A DNA stretch of 64,000 nucleotides, taken from Ruminococcaceae bacterium UBA3903. GTDB lineage: Bacteria; Bacillota; Clostridia; Oscillospirales; Acutalibacteraceae. Shown in pieces: positions 7,601-16,448 of this stretch (within the stretch, counting starts at the first letter, position 1; every line of letters starts with the position of its first letter). The notes below the pieces were generated by a model, which did not search any database, was not told the origin of the DNA, and worked only from the letters and a program-made list of their open reading frames with translations. The translations under genes were made by a program, and so were the position numbers. The stretch is taken from the NCBI GenBank assembly GCA_002391625.1, contig DGFJ01000041.1, positions 62,001-126,000 of the forward strand, written 5' to 3'.

Positions 7601-8589
7601 TCACTAATATTGTAATAGCTGTTTTAATGGTTTTGACAAACCTTGTACTATTGTGTTACACAGCCCGTTTGTACATAGGAATTAGTGTGACAACTATAGC
7701 GGTTATTGTAATTTCATTAATAATATTTACACTAAGCAAAGCACATACAGCTTATGCTGGTCTGGCAGTATTATTGATGTATGTTACAGTACCCTTTGTT
7801 CTTATTAAGCTTATCCCAGCCTTTGAATGGAGCATACTGATATTTAACGGCATACTGTTAGTCATTCTAATGACCATAGGAAGACTGCTATACAAATCAA
7901 CAATTTCTGCTGACAATAGCAACAGAATGGTTATTGACTGGTTTGGTGTATTAGGTGTAATTTCACCCTTATCGGCTGTAATATTAAAAACGCAGCATCT
8001 GTTTATGGTATTTGTTTTTATAGCCTTCTACTGTATAATGCTTAGTCGCAGAAGGGGCAACATAAAGCATATAGACAATATTTTTCAAACATTATTCTTA
8101 ATTTTTCTTACACTTGCGTGGTGGACACAGGATATATTTGTTTTACCAAGAATTTTTGTAACAGAGATAAATATGCTGCCTGTAGCTGTAACATTATTAT
8201 TTGTGTCTACAATTCTTTGGCGGGATTATAAAGGTATTACTAAGCAGATTAGCTTTTATCTGTCGGGAATTATGACGGTTATATTAGTGTTAGAGGCTGT
8301 CTTATATCAACAAACTATAGACGCTATTGTTATTGGTGCTGTAGGCCTAATAATGGTTGTCTTTGGCTTTGTTTCCCATAGAAAAAAATGGTTTGCTTTA
8401 GGTACAGCTGTGTTAATCACTTTACTTGTTTATGAAACATGGGCTTTTTGGCTAAGCCTTGCCTGGTGGGTATATTTAATGGCGGTAGGTGTTATATTAA
8501 TTGCACTGACCATTACTAACGAGGTATCCAAACAAAAGGATGCTGGATTATTTAAAAAAGTTAAAAGATATTTTGATAATTGGGATTAA
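4648..8589 (+). CDS. Giant polytopic membrane protein with Gln/Pro-rich repeat linker
   Basis: This is a 1313-residue protein of unknown function. An N-terminal membrane helix (residues 1-22) is followed by a short charged region, then a Gln/Pro-rich linker at about residues 81-171 made of seven near-identical 13-residue units (QQPxQYQQPQPPV). From residue about 180 to the end there are hydrophobic segments, roughly forty by eye, with short loops. The layout resembles multi-helix proteins annotated as DUF2157-like or SCO7613 C-terminal-domain membrane proteins, which have no known activity. I see no catalytic motif, ATP-binding motif or signal sequence other than the first helix. The start has AAAGGAGG upstream and its own promoter. 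It is monocistronic, ended by a strong terminator. It may be a structural or sensory envelope protein, but that is speculation. Confidence 0.8.
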   Translation: MGLLFFLLIVLLAVLIIVLCSYKDSKRKQHIIIENKLKELFFQSKIDDNVFQELMISNDSREQILFCFNQKYGQTKMAHLQQPIQYQQLQPPVQQPMQYQQPQPPVQQPIRYQQPQPPVQQPMQYQQPQPPVQQPIQYQQPQPPVQQPIQYQQLQPPVQQPMQYQQPQPYIKHKKHIDSATIMLITGVIFVLVAGLVFATTSWSYLSSGIRIGLIGLASLVLFGASFLIKKKTKLRTTPITFFVLGGIFAPLTALATGYFNVFGNCFSLSNNASLVVAVMFTLLSGVGFLGAKIHKLPFFCWVGTISVGVAVYTYVDAMRASWDVLALSVAIYSIITVAFCQLVLPKYTQTNKFISAYGYHIKLSIALQFIFSTIFCIFASTTGIMASVTIIIIAVSSLAKLMNEKTHGAGAVAYTVLMFILPFKVYSGNDFSIGLLMLACTSAVVAVTNIIWKNDDHVKSIFNFTVPIYISVSFAISFIFFLANFLQCTVFGFVAFLIFMGLSILLTTKSDNHAYCHITALTLVPTFVAMLCVLNITYDTVNILLPVIISAFCFTAFIALYKINQKTHNFKFYTLTGNIVFFITTFLCGWFAYTQEATMLCSISCAVCFALFILIASILLVNKRHNNSLEACRYLYPYTFFMLVFPCSMIFTEVNNVKAICGFLLTIFLSFFIVATTLFVTNKGDRSHNTFSNSFLIAFCITSLPTVIFASLTSEILFSVTLTIISLVMFAIQRMLYRRTEKYKLYNMVGSIVFTFITFISGVSGYFNSDTLLCCLGILSFVLIVSILILNNKCNKKINTLRYFYPYTFISLILPFLCLLSDVVELNFIYQIFSLGIFIFYFMAAVVTLILKEKMKLNNSYLTAFFIALCVSAYPVAQLLYYSNNQIKLSYLLVPLLVTLYFVLKTKFTDVTKEYKNKLLFFGVSMIGGMLTLMLSMTETNITHNLFYSLAVPIAIPISVSIFTFVRMKMFDKGDRWYNGISTVTNIVIAVLMVLTNLVLLCYTARLYIGISVTTIAVIVISLIIFTLSKAHTAYAGLAVLLMYVTVPFVLIKLIPAFEWSILIFNGILLVILMTIGRLLYKSTISADNSNRMVIDWFGVLGVISPLSAVILKTQHLFMVFVFIAFYCIMLSRRRGNIKHIDNIFQTLFLIFLTLAWWTQDIFVLPRIFVTEINMLPVAVTLLFVSTILWRDYKGITKQISFYLSGIMTVILVLEAVLYQQTIDAIVIGAVGLIMVVFGFVSHRKKWFALGTAVLITLLVYETWAFWLSLAWWVYLMAVGVILIALTITNEVSKQKDAGLFKKVKRYFDNWD
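4888..5160 (+). repeat. Seven tandem 39-bp coding repeats
   Basis: Units start at 4888, 4927, 4966, 5005, 5044, 5083 and 5122. Each encodes 13 residues of Gln/Pro-rich linker. The last unit diverges at its end. Since 39 is a multiple of three, copy-number change keeps the frame and also leaves other frames and the opposite strand open. Confidence 0.95.
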
Positions 8590-8643
8590 ATTTTTTCGAT
8601 TGTCATAATTAGTAATTTGTTTACAAATTTTCAAATGTATTGT

Positions 8644-8683
8644 AAAAGCTTCTGGGAAATAAAATTCTCAGAAGCTTTTTCTC
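8644..8683 (+). terminator. Intrinsic terminator of the giant membrane protein gene
   Basis: A 15-bp stem (8644-8658 with 8665-8679, one G-U pair), 6-nt loop and a T-rich tail. Confidence 0.88.
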
Positions 8684-8743
8684 ATTTAAAAATATTAATG
8701 CTTTTTTGCGACAGTTTTTAGCGGATTTTTCTTGTTGCTGTAC

Positions 8744-8772
8744 TTGCAGATAAGGTCAAATTATGTTATTAT
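8744..8772 (+). promoter_or_regulatory. Promoter of the miaB-ymcA-mutSL group
   Basis: TTGCAG (8744-8749), 17-bp spacer, TATTAT (8767-8772), about 35 bp before the miaB start. Confidence 0.65.
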
Positions 8773-8807
8773 AAAAATTATAATTTCTAGAATGGAGTCG
8801 TTGTGTT

Positions 8808-10223
8808 TTGGTGGAAAAAACAACAGATAACAGAAAAATCGAACAAAAAGAAAATTACACAGCATTAGTGTCAGAGCTAATGGCTGTTAGAGCCAGAGGG
8901 ACAGTGCCCTTGGCATATATTCGTACATATGGCTGTCAACAAAACGTTGCCGACAGCGAAAAAATTAAAGGTATGCTGTCTGCTATGGGATATGATTTTA
9001 CCGAAAATGTTGATGACGCTGATTTTATACTATTTAATACCTGTGCAGTTAGAGAACACGCAGAGGACAGAGTTTTTGGTAATGTAGGTGCATTGAAGGC
9101 ACTGAAAAAACGTCATCCGTCAATATTAATAGCTTTATGTGGTTGCATGATGGAGCAGGAGCATATTGCCAATAGAATTTATAAAAGCTTTCCCTTTGTT
9201 GGTTTAGTATTTGGAACAAATTTTTTACACGAGTTTCCCAGATTACTGTACTCTAATCTTATTAGTAACAAACGTATTTTTAAAAGAGGGAACGATGATA
9301 AAACAATATATGAGGACATTCCTACAAAGCGTGATGGTACATTTAAGGGATGGCTGCCAATTATGTATGGCTGTGATAATTTCTGTTCCTATTGCATTGT
9401 ACCCTACGTTAGGGGCAGGGAGCGTAGTCGTGATTTTAACAATGTTGTAAATGAGGCCCGTGAAATGATAAATGGGGGCTACAAGGATATAACACTGCTG
9501 GGACAAAATGTTAATTCCTACGGAAAGGGTTTAACCAATAGCCCAGACGTGTCATTTGCCACGCTGCTAAAGGAGATTGATAAAATAGACGGTGACTATA
9601 TAATTCGTTTTATGACATCACATCCAAAGGATTGTTCCAAGGAGCTTATTGATACTATAGCAGATAGTAAACACATTAGCAGGCATTTACATTTACCTTT
9701 TCAATCAGGCAGTGACCGAATACTAAAAATAATGAACAGGCATTATGACAGAGCTAAATATTTAGACATTGTTAATTATGCTAAGGCTAAAATACCTGAC
9801 TTATCACTAACCAGTGATATTATTGTAGGCTTTCCAGGAGAAACCTACAAGGACTTTCAACAAACCTTGTCATTAGTGGAGCAGATTGGCTTTTCATCTT
9901 TGTTTACCTTCATATATTCACCACGGGTTGGTACGCCTGCGGCGAAGATGGAGGACCCTGTTTCAGCTGAGGAAAAATCCAAATGGTTTACAGAGCTTTT
10001 AAATCTTCAGGAACAAATATCAACTGAAAACTGTGCTTCAATGGTTAACAAAACCTATAAAGTTCTTGTTGATGGTGAAAAAGGTAAGGATGATGAATTA
10101 ACAGCACGAACTTCTGGCAATATAATTGTAGAGTTTAAAGGCAACAGCAGACTTATAGGCACTTTTCAAAATGTACAGATTACATCTGCCCGTCATTGGA
10201 TATTAAAAGGGCAGTTAGTATAA
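8808..10223 (+). CDS. miaB: tRNA-2-methylthio-N6-dimethylallyladenosine synthase MiaB
   Basis: This is a radical SAM methylthiotransferase that adds a methylthio group to i6A37 in tRNAs reading UNN codons. The N-terminal UPF0004 domain has its auxiliary-cluster cysteines at 43, 79 and 113. The radical SAM CxxxCxxC is at 189-196 (CDNFCSYC), followed by the C-terminal TRAM domain. The motif VPYVRGRERSR is typical of MiaB. At 471 residues it is slightly longer than average because of an N-terminal extension. The start is uncertain: TTG at 8808 or GTG at 8811, after GGAG at 8794-8797. Its product acts on tRNA first prenylated by MiaA, whose gene lies 5 kb downstream in the same direction. Confidence 0.93.
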   Translation: MVEKTTDNRKIEQKENYTALVSELMAVRARGTVPLAYIRTYGCQQNVADSEKIKGMLSAMGYDFTENVDDADFILFNTCAVREHAEDRVFGNVGALKALKKRHPSILIALCGCMMEQEHIANRIYKSFPFVGLVFGTNFLHEFPRLLYSNLISNKRIFKRGNDDKTIYEDIPTKRDGTFKGWLPIMYGCDNFCSYCIVPYVRGRERSRDFNNVVNEAREMINGGYKDITLLGQNVNSYGKGLTNSPDVSFATLLKEIDKIDGDYIIRFMTSHPKDCSKELIDTIADSKHISRHLHLPFQSGSDRILKIMNRHYDRAKYLDIVNYAKAKIPDLSLTSDIIVGFPGETYKDFQQTLSLVEQIGFSSLFTFIYSPRVGTPAAKMEDPVSAEEKSKWFTELLNLQEQISTENCASMVNKTYKVLVDGEKGKDDELTARTSGNIIVEFKGNSRLIGTFQNVQITSARHWILKGQLV

Positions 10224-10250
10224 ATAATATTAATTTTGGAGGATTTAAAA

Positions 10251-10655
10251 ATGGATACAGTAGAATTAGCAAGAGAAATAGGCAGACAGATTCAGAACGA
10301 TGAGGCTTATGTTCAGTTAAAGGTTGCACAGCAGAATAGTGATGAGGACAAGGAATTGCAGGATTTAATAGGTGAGTTTAACCTAAAGCGTATGGCTATT
10401 AATAATGAAGCATCTAAGACTGATAGGGATGACACAAAAATGCAGGAGTTAAATCAAGAGCTTAGAGATAGCTATTCTAAAATTATGGAAAATGAAAATA
10501 TGATAGCATATAACGTTGCCAAGCAGGAGCTGGATACTATTGTTCAAAGAGTTGTAGCTATTATTTCACAGTCAGCAGAGGGTGAAGACCCTAACACCAC
10601 AGATTATACACCTAGCTGTGGCGGAAGCTGTTCTTCCTGCAGCGGCTGTCACTAA
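10251..10655 (+). CDS. ymcA: YlbF/YmcA-family protein (RicA-like)
   Basis: The 134-residue helical protein is of the Com_YlbF family. In Bacillus, YmcA forms a complex with YlbF and YaaT that affects RNase Y-dependent mRNA processing, competence and Spo0A activation, and the complex carries iron-sulfur clusters. The C-terminus here is a Cys-rich tail (CGGSCSSCSGCH) that may bind such a cluster. The position just after miaB and before mutS matches Bacillus ymcB-ymcA-mutSL, which supports YmcA over YlbF. The start is ATG 10251, 8 bp after GGAGG; an upstream TTG in frame would lie before the SD. Confidence 0.8.
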   Translation: MDTVELAREIGRQIQNDEAYVQLKVAQQNSDEDKELQDLIGEFNLKRMAINNEASKTDRDDTKMQELNQELRDSYSKIMENENMIAYNVAKQELDTIVQRVVAIISQSAEGEDPNTTDYTPSCGGSCSSCSGCH

Positions 10656-10689
10656 TATATTATTACAAAAACTAAAGAGGTGAACTTAG

Positions 10690-13311
10690 TTGGCAGAGCT
10701 TTCTCCAATGATGAAGCAATATTTTAAAGTAAAAGAACAAAATAAGGATTGTATCTTATTTTTCCGCTTAGGTGATTTTTATGAAATGTTTTTCGAGGAT
10801 GCAAAGCTTGCCTCTAAGGAGCTAGAGCTTACCTTGACAGGCAGGGATTGTGGACAGGAGGAACGTGCACCTATGTGTGGCGTTCCCTTTCACAGCAGTG
10901 AATCGTATATAGCACGCCTTGTGTCTAAGGGCTATAAGGTGGCTATTTGTGAGCAGGTCGAGGACCCAGCCACAGCTAAAGGCTTGGTAAAGCGTGATAT
11001 TATCCGAGTTATTACACCTGGAACTGTTATGGAAACCAGCATGCTGGACGAATCAAAAAACAATTATATATCTGCCGTTTTTACACAAGGGGATAATTTA
11101 GGTATATGTTTTTGTGACATTTCCACAGGTGATTTTTCTGTTACGTTTTTACACGACAGTGATTTATTTCCGTTGCTAAAAAATGAGCTTGGTAAGTTTT
11201 CTCCCCGAGAGATACTAATTGGTGGCGATACCGTAGGCTTTAAGGGCTTGCCAGATTTTATTAGGGATAAGCTGTCGACTTGTGTAGAAATGCTGTCGGA
11301 TGATAATTTCGATATATCAAAATGCAGTGCAGAAATTGAAGGTCAATTTGGTATAGACAGCCTAAAGACTTTATCTGATAAAGGACAAAATGAAGCCATT
11401 TGTGCTGTTGGTGCGTTGCTTTCATATCTTAAAACAACACAAAAAACTGGTTTACAGCGTATTAATAAGCTGAATATTTATACGGAAAATCAATATATGA
11501 GCTTAGATTTTAACACAAGACGTAATCTAGAGCTACTAGAAACCATGCGCAGCAAGGAAAAACGAGGCTCTTTACTATGGGTTCTGGATAAAACCAAAAC
11601 ATCTATGGGTAAACGCCTTATCCGCACATGGATAGAACAGCCGCTGCTTAGCTGTGCCAAAATCATTAGAAGACAAAACGCCATTGCAGAATTGGTTGAT
11701 AATACAATTTTGCGTATGGATACAGCGGCAGCATTAAATGGTATTTTAGATATTGAACGGCTAATGACCAGAATTGTTTATGGTACATCAAACGGCAGAG
11801 AGCTAAAGGCTTTATCCAGTGCTACCATGAAATTACCACAACTAAAGCAGACAATAGTTGGTTGTCAAGCAACGTTGTTACAGGATATTTGCAATGGTAT
11901 TGACGAGCTTGATGACATTACAAAGCTTGTTGAATCAGCTATTGTGGAAGAACCCCCTTTTTCAGTCAGAGAGGGAGGTATTATAAAAAACGGTTTTAAT
12001 AATGATCTGGATGTGCTAAACGGTGATATGAACAACTCTGCTGGACTTTTGTCAAGGATAGAGGAGGAACAACGCTCAGCTACTGGCATACCAAAGCTGA
12101 AGGTAGGCTATAATCGTGTGTTTGGCTATTATATAGAGGTGTCAAACTCCTACAAAAGCCTAGTTCCAGATACATATATCAGAAAGCAAACATTGACAAA
12201 CTGTGAAAGATATATAACACAGGAGCTTAAGGATGTAGAGGGCAGAATATTAGGTGCCAAGGATAGGGCAGTAGCACTAGAGTTTAGGCTGTATGATGAG
12301 GTTCGCCAAACTGTTGCCAATCAGCTTGTCCGCATACAAACAACCGCCAAAAGCATAGCAAGGCTAGATGTGCTATGCTCTATGGCTATGGTAGCCGCAG
12401 ACAACAGGTATTGTAGACCTATAGTGAATGTTAGCGGAAAAATTGACATAAAGGATAGCCGTCACCCTGTTGTAGAACAGCTACTAAAGGATACCCCTTT
12501 TGTTCCAAATGATATTTCTTTGGATAAGGAAAGCAACAGAACTGCTATAATCACAGGTCCTAACATGGCGGGTAAATCTACATATATGCGACAAACAGCA
12601 ATTATTGTATTAATGGCTCAGATAGGTTGTTTTGTACCTGCTGCGTCTGCAGAAATAGGTATTGTTGACAGTATATTTACCAGAGTAGGTGCATCAGATG
12701 ATTTGGCGTCTGGACAGTCAACCTTTATGGTTGAAATGAATGAGGTTGCAACAATCATAAAAAATGCCACCTGTGACAGCTTGCTCATATTAGACGAAAT
12801 AGGCAGAGGCACATCAACCTTTGATGGGATGAGTATTGCCCGTGCGGTTTTAGAATATGTAGCAGATAAGAAAAAGCTAGGGGCGAAAACTCTGTTTGCA
12901 ACTCATTATCATGAGCTAACTGTTATGGAAAATTTATTAGATGGTGTGAAAAATTATAATATAGCTGTTAAAAAACGTGGTGACGATATAACGTTTTTAC
13001 GCCGAATAGTACCGGGTGGGGCGGATGAAAGCTATGGTATAGAGGTAGCAAAGCTTGCAGGCATACCAGATTGGATCACAAACCGTGCAAAGGCTATTTT
13101 AAAGGAATTGGAAAGTGGCAATAAAAATCCTGTTGTAATAAAAAAGGCACTGAAAAAGCCTATTGAAGAGCCAATAATGCAAATGAATATTTTAGATACA
13201 GCAAACAATGATATTATCAACAAGCTAAAATCCATTGATATTAACACATTAACTCCCATAGAATCAATGAATACTCTGTTTTCGTTGGTAAGTGATGCCA
13301 AAAAATTGTAA
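10690..13311 (+). CDS. mutS: DNA mismatch repair protein MutS
   Basis: The 873-residue mismatch-recognition ATPase has the family's full length. The mismatch-binding Phe-Tyr-Glu is at residues 30-32 (GDFYEMF). The C-terminal ATPase has Walker A GPNMAGKST at about 622, Walker B LDEIGRGTS at about 702, and the ATHYHEL motif at about 738. It starts with TTG, supported by AGAGGTG a few bases upstream. It lies between ymcA and mutL, 23 bp before mutL, as in Bacillus. MutS clamps a mismatch and recruits MutL. No truncation or missing motif is seen. Confidence 0.97.
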   Translation: MAELSPMMKQYFKVKEQNKDCILFFRLGDFYEMFFEDAKLASKELELTLTGRDCGQEERAPMCGVPFHSSESYIARLVSKGYKVAICEQVEDPATAKGLVKRDIIRVITPGTVMETSMLDESKNNYISAVFTQGDNLGICFCDISTGDFSVTFLHDSDLFPLLKNELGKFSPREILIGGDTVGFKGLPDFIRDKLSTCVEMLSDDNFDISKCSAEIEGQFGIDSLKTLSDKGQNEAICAVGALLSYLKTTQKTGLQRINKLNIYTENQYMSLDFNTRRNLELLETMRSKEKRGSLLWVLDKTKTSMGKRLIRTWIEQPLLSCAKIIRRQNAIAELVDNTILRMDTAAALNGILDIERLMTRIVYGTSNGRELKALSSATMKLPQLKQTIVGCQATLLQDICNGIDELDDITKLVESAIVEEPPFSVREGGIIKNGFNNDLDVLNGDMNNSAGLLSRIEEEQRSATGIPKLKVGYNRVFGYYIEVSNSYKSLVPDTYIRKQTLTNCERYITQELKDVEGRILGAKDRAVALEFRLYDEVRQTVANQLVRIQTTAKSIARLDVLCSMAMVAADNRYCRPIVNVSGKIDIKDSRHPVVEQLLKDTPFVPNDISLDKESNRTAIITGPNMAGKSTYMRQTAIIVLMAQIGCFVPAASAEIGIVDSIFTRVGASDDLASGQSTFMVEMNEVATIIKNATCDSLLILDEIGRGTSTFDGMSIARAVLEYVADKKKLGAKTLFATHYHELTVMENLLDGVKNYNIAVKKRGDDITFLRRIVPGGADESYGIEVAKLAGIPDWITNRAKAILKELESGNKNPVVIKKALKKPIEEPIMQMNILDTANNDIINKLKSIDINTLTPIESMNTLFSLVSDAKKL

Positions 13312-13334
13312 AATGCAGAAAAGAGGTGAGCCCT

Positions 13335-15476
13335 ATGGGTAGAATAAATGTATTAGATAAAAGTATATCTGAGCTAATAGCCGCTGGTGAGGTGGTTGAA
13401 AGACCGTCTTCTGTTATAAAGGAACTGGTGGAAAATTCTATTGATGCGGGTTCTACTTCTATAACTGTAGAAATAAAAAACGGTGGCATACGATATATGC
13501 GAATAGCCGATAATGGCTGTGGTATTATGCGTGAAGATGTACCGTTGGCTTTTTTACGTCATGCTACCAGCAAGGTTAGGATTCAAAATGATTTGGACTG
13601 TATTGCCACACTTGGCTTTCGTGGAGAAGCCTTAGCTTCTGTTTGTGCTGTAGCTAGGGTGGAGCTGTTGACCTGTACCGCTGATGAAACAATTGGTACA
13701 TCATATACAATTAATGGTTCAAATGAAGGCAGTTTACAGGATGCTGGCTGTCCTGTTGGCACAACAATAATAGTTAGAGATTTGTTTTACAATATCCCAG
13801 CACGAATGAAATTTTTGAAAAAGGATGTATCAGAGGGTAACGCTGTTGCCAACGTTATGGATAAAATAGCCCTGTCACATCCAGAAATATCCTTTGCGTT
13901 TATTCGTGATGGCAAGCAAACCCTTAAGACGCCGGGCGACGGTAAGCTAATGTCAGCTATATATTCGGTATATGGCAGAGATTTTGCACAGGGGCTTATA
14001 CCTGTGGATTATAGCTTAAATGGTGTTACAGTTAATGGTTATATCAGTAAACCAGCCAAGGCCCGACCAAACCGTAATATGCAAAACTTTTTTATTAATG
14101 GACGTTTTGTAAAAAGTCGTACAGCTATGGCGGCGTTAGAACAAGCCTGTAAGGGCAGTGTTATGGTTGGTAAGTTTCCATCATGTGTGTTGAATATAGC
14201 AATATCATGTGAAGCGGTTGATGTTAATGTGCATCCAGCAAAAATAGAGGTTCGCTTTATTAATGAACGTCCTGTATTTGATGCGGTGTATCATGGTGCT
14301 AAAACAGCGTTATTGCAGGGGGATACGGTAAAAGAGGTATCTTTAGATGTTAAAAATATTTTAAACGTAAAGCAAGCCAATCCTTTTTCTTTGGAGGAAA
14401 ATTTATATGCTGTAAAGCCGGAAAAACTACAGCAGCTAGACTTGCGTACTACTATAAAAAAGCAAAATGAAATATCAGAAACAGAAAGCAGTAAAAATGA
14501 CCTTATCCCTAAACAGGAACCACAGCTATATATCCCAAGGTCCACCCAATATAACGAATGTGACACTGTGGCTGACATAGGAAAAAGTATTAATAGCCTT
14601 AAAACAGTAGAAAATGAGCTGAATGAAGCTTTCAAGATAAAAACAATAGACATTTTACAAGAAGGTAATTTTGTAAAAGATGACAATAAAAAATGTATTG
14701 ATGATACTATTAATGAAAAAACTTCACTAAATGCTAATGATAGCCATATATCAGGTAGTGGGGCTAAACCATTTTTATCGGGTGATTTTGTTGAGCCTGT
14801 TGAAACTGGTGACAGTGAAAACAGCACATTCATAGAAAAATCCACACCATCTGAAGCTTCTGAAATATGTCCGTTAGTAAATGATAGCCTAAAGGCTGAT
14901 GAAAAGCCTCAATATAAATATATTGGAGAAGCCTTTAATACATATATTATTGTAGAGCGTGATGATAATCAGTTAGTGCTTATTGATAAACACGCAGCAC
15001 ATGAAAGAATATTGTTTGAAAAGATAAAGGCAGAAAAAGGTAATGGCAGTATGCAGTATTTGTTATCGCCTGTGTCTGTTAATTTACCAAAATTAGATTA
15101 CGATGCTGTTATTAATAATAATAAAGTATTATCACTGCTTGGTTTTGAGGTAGAAGATTTTGGTAACGGAACAGTCCTTATTAGAGGTGTGCCACAATAC
15201 ATAGATCATACTAATATTAAGGCGGCTGTTGAGGAAATAGCTGGGTATTTATGCGACCATAAGGTGGATATTAATACAGATAGCATGGATTGGATATATC
15301 ATAGTATGGCGTGCAGAGCAGCTATTAAAGCAGGCAATATAAATCATGAACAAGAGCTTGTCCAGTTGGTGGAAATCTTAGACAATGATGATACTATAAG
15401 GTACTGTCCACATGGTAGACCGGTGTCTGTTGTTTTAACTAAAAGGGAACTAGAAAAACAATTTGGTAGGGTATGA
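13335..15476 (+). CDS. mutL: DNA mismatch repair protein MutL (endonuclease type)
   Basis: The GHKL ATPase N-terminus shows AGEVVERPSSVIKELVENS, DNGCGI and GFRGEALASV. The C-terminal dimerisation domain carries DKHAAHERILFE, a version of the DQHA(x)2E(x)4E endonuclease motif with Lys in place of Gln, plus ACRAAIKAG and CPHGRP, which complete the metal site. It is therefore a nicking MutL, as in bacteria that lack MutH. A poorly conserved, Ser/Glu-rich linker of about 200 residues separates the halves. ATG 13335 is chosen over GTG 13326, because the GTG is part of the SD AGAGGTGA. The stop overlaps the miaA start. Confidence 0.96.
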   Translation: MGRINVLDKSISELIAAGEVVERPSSVIKELVENSIDAGSTSITVEIKNGGIRYMRIADNGCGIMREDVPLAFLRHATSKVRIQNDLDCIATLGFRGEALASVCAVARVELLTCTADETIGTSYTINGSNEGSLQDAGCPVGTTIIVRDLFYNIPARMKFLKKDVSEGNAVANVMDKIALSHPEISFAFIRDGKQTLKTPGDGKLMSAIYSVYGRDFAQGLIPVDYSLNGVTVNGYISKPAKARPNRNMQNFFINGRFVKSRTAMAALEQACKGSVMVGKFPSCVLNIAISCEAVDVNVHPAKIEVRFINERPVFDAVYHGAKTALLQGDTVKEVSLDVKNILNVKQANPFSLEENLYAVKPEKLQQLDLRTTIKKQNEISETESSKNDLIPKQEPQLYIPRSTQYNECDTVADIGKSINSLKTVENELNEAFKIKTIDILQEGNFVKDDNKKCIDDTINEKTSLNANDSHISGSGAKPFLSGDFVEPVETGDSENSTFIEKSTPSEASEICPLVNDSLKADEKPQYKYIGEAFNTYIIVERDDNQLVLIDKHAAHERILFEKIKAEKGNGSMQYLLSPVSVNLPKLDYDAVINNNKVLSLLGFEVEDFGNGTVLIRGVPQYIDHTNIKAAVEEIAGYLCDHKVDINTDSMDWIYHSMACRAAIKAGNINHEQELVQLVEILDNDDTIRYCPHGRPVSVVLTKRELEKQFGRV

Positions 15477-16441
15477 TAAATATGGAAGCTAAAAAATTAA
15501 CACCGTTAATAGCGGTGGTAGGTCCTACGGCATCTGGTAAAACAGGACTTGGCATAGAGCTTGCAAAAGCATATAACGGTGAGGTTGTATCTGCTGATTC
15601 CATGCAAATATACAAGGGTATGGATATAGCAACAGCTAAGCCAGCTGTGAAGGAAATGCAGGGTGTGGTTCATCACCTAATAGGTTTTTTAGACTGCTCC
15701 CAGGGCTTTAGCGTTGCCCGGTATGTGGGACTGGCTAAAACAAAAATACAGGATATTTATTCTCGTGGGAAAACACCAATACTTGTTGGTGGCACAGGCT
15801 TGTATATTAATTCATTGCTGAACAATGTAACATTTTCTCAAGAAAATTCAAACGATGAAATACGCAGAAACCTATACCACAGATTAGAAACCCAGGGGAC
15901 AGAGGTGTTATTAAATGAGTTAGCTTCCTATGATATTCAGTCTGCACAACGTTTACAGGGAGAGAGAAACGGTAAACGAATTGTTAGAGCCATGGAGATT
16001 TACATGGCTTCTGGAAGGACAATGACAGAACATATGGAAAGATCCATGCTGATGCCTAGTCCCTATAATGATGTTAGGATAGGGCTTACCTGTGAAAATA
16101 GGGAAAATCTATATAACAGGATAAATAATCGTGTTGATATAATGGTAGAACAAGGATTGTTAGATGAAGCACGTAAATTTAGAAATTGTGATTGTGGTGT
16201 AACAGCAGCCAAGGCTATAGGCTATAAAGAATTGGAAGCCTATTTTACAGGTGAAAAAACATTGGAACAGTCATTAGACCATTTAAAAATGGAAACACGG
16301 CGATATGCTAAAAGACAGCTAACATGGTTTAGACGGGATGAGAAAATTAATTGGATTTTTACAGACACATTTCAAGAAAATAATCAAATTTTCATGAAAG
16401 CAGCAGATATTATAAATAACAGTGGTATATTAAAAAGGTGA
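15473..16441 (+). CDS. miaA: tRNA dimethylallyltransferase MiaA
   Basis: This enzyme transfers a dimethylallyl group to A37 of tRNA, the step before MiaB. The P-loop VVGPTASGKT is at residues about 14-24, followed by SADSMQIYKGMDIATAKP, the substrate-binding loop, and VGGTGLY further on. The product has 322 residues, close to the family length. The ATG overlaps the mutL stop by 4 bp (ATGA); an in-frame ATG at 15482 is an alternative start. Its place next to mutL is conserved in Firmicutes. Confidence 0.95.
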   Translation: MINMEAKKLTPLIAVVGPTASGKTGLGIELAKAYNGEVVSADSMQIYKGMDIATAKPAVKEMQGVVHHLIGFLDCSQGFSVARYVGLAKTKIQDIYSRGKTPILVGGTGLYINSLLNNVTFSQENSNDEIRRNLYHRLETQGTEVLLNELASYDIQSAQRLQGERNGKRIVRAMEIYMASGRTMTEHMERSMLMPSPYNDVRIGLTCENRENLYNRINNRVDIMVEQGLLDEARKFRNCDCGVTAAKAIGYKELEAYFTGEKTLEQSLDHLKMETRRYAKRQLTWFRRDEKINWIFTDTFQENNQIFMKAADIINNSGILKR

Positions 16442-16448
16442 AGATAAA

